This document shows, in pieces, positions 63,946 to 64,000 of a DNA stretch of 64,000 nt. Below the pieces are notes generated by a model. The model had not been told where the DNA came from and made no database searches. It worked only from the letters and a program-made list of their open reading frames with translations. The stretch is from Sorex araneus (lineage: Eukaryota > Chordata > Mammalia > Eulipotyphla > Soricidae). The position numbers and the translations under genes are program-made. Positions within the stretch are counted from its first letter, which is position 1. Each line of letters starts with the position of its first letter. The stretch covers positions 87,724,626 through 87,788,625 of the forward strand of contig NC_073305.1 of assembly GCF_027595985.1 (NCBI RefSeq). The letters run 5' to 3'.

Positions 63946-64000
63946 GGAAAGGAATTTATTAATTTATTTATTTTGGTTTTTAATTTTTCCCCCTTTTTTT

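Larger units (their letters stand above)
50440..64000 (+). other. FBXO9: FBXO9 gene, 5' part: exons 1-5
   Basis: Span of the F-box only protein 9 gene in the window, transcribed rightward. FBXO9 is the substrate-recognition subunit of an SCF (SKP1-CUL1-F-box) ubiquitin ligase; known substrates include TEL2 and TTI1 (literature knowledge). Five exons in order give residues 1-133 of a protein of about 447 in human. The F-box (about residue 185 on) is outside the window. The gene has introns in the expected positions, so this is not a processed copy. Two splice donors are unusual: GC for intron 2 and a disrupted site for intron 3. Start is approximate. Confidence 0.93.

Overview
This is a piece of a mammalian nuclear chromosome. 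There are no operons, ribosome-binding sites or prokaryotic signals. Coding sequence occurs as short exons bounded by splice sites, set in long introns packed with retroelements. The dominant repeat is a tRNA-headed SINE of roughly 170-180 bp, present in dozens of copies on both strands. From memory it matches the SOR-type SINEs of shrews, so I infer a shrew (Soricidae, probably Sorex). L1 3' ends, a few old MIR and old L1 relics, and microsatellites make up most of the rest.

Two protein-coding genes can be identified, lying head to head. On the minus strand is CILK1 (formerly ICK), a ciliary MAPK/CDK-like Ser/Thr kinase. Its four first coding exons are at 24456-24556 (start codon, glycine-rich loop, ATP lysine K33), 19125-19179, 15109-15230 and 13611-13690. 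They encode about residues 1-120 in continuous frame and phase. The catalytic-loop exon onward lies beyond the left edge. Its non-coding exon 1 and promoter are placed in the CpG island at about 46.5-47.25 kb, where a perfect GTAAGT donor is seen on the minus strand. On the plus strand is FBXO9, an SCF ubiquitin-ligase F-box protein. Its exon 1 ends with the ATG at 50626-50628 inside a second CpG island (49.6-51.3 kb). Coding exons follow at 53864-53950, 58068-58220, 61542-61599 and 63394-63493, giving about residues 1-133 including the TPR-like repeat. The F-box and C-terminal part lie beyond the right edge.

Layout: 1-13.6 kb is CILK1 intron 5 (SINEs, a nested L1-in-SINE and a composite retroelement). 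13.7-24.5 kb holds CILK1 exons 4, 3 and 2. 24.6-46.7 kb is CILK1 intron 1 (SINEs, satellites, an old L1 and a repeat-free GC-moderate block near 36.0-36.8 kb). 47.3-49.6 kb is the short intergenic spacer. 49.6-51.3 kb is the FBXO9 promoter island with paired ZNF143-like sites, an NRF1-like site, a YY1-like site and a CGG repeat. 51.3-64 kb is the FBXO9 5' half.

Main points of interest: (1) the FBXO9 exon 3 donor reads AAG|TTAAGT instead of a GT site, and no nearby GT keeps the frame; (2) FBXO9 intron 2 appears to be a GC-AG intron; (3) a roughly 690-bp composite retroelement at 12.79-13.48 kb joins an unfamiliar 5' module containing a TATAAAA motif to a long-form SINE body and a trinucleotide tail, flanked by a target-site duplication; (4) a long-form SINE lineage carries about 75-80 bp absent from the common form; (5) several nested insertions can be read from their target-site duplications.
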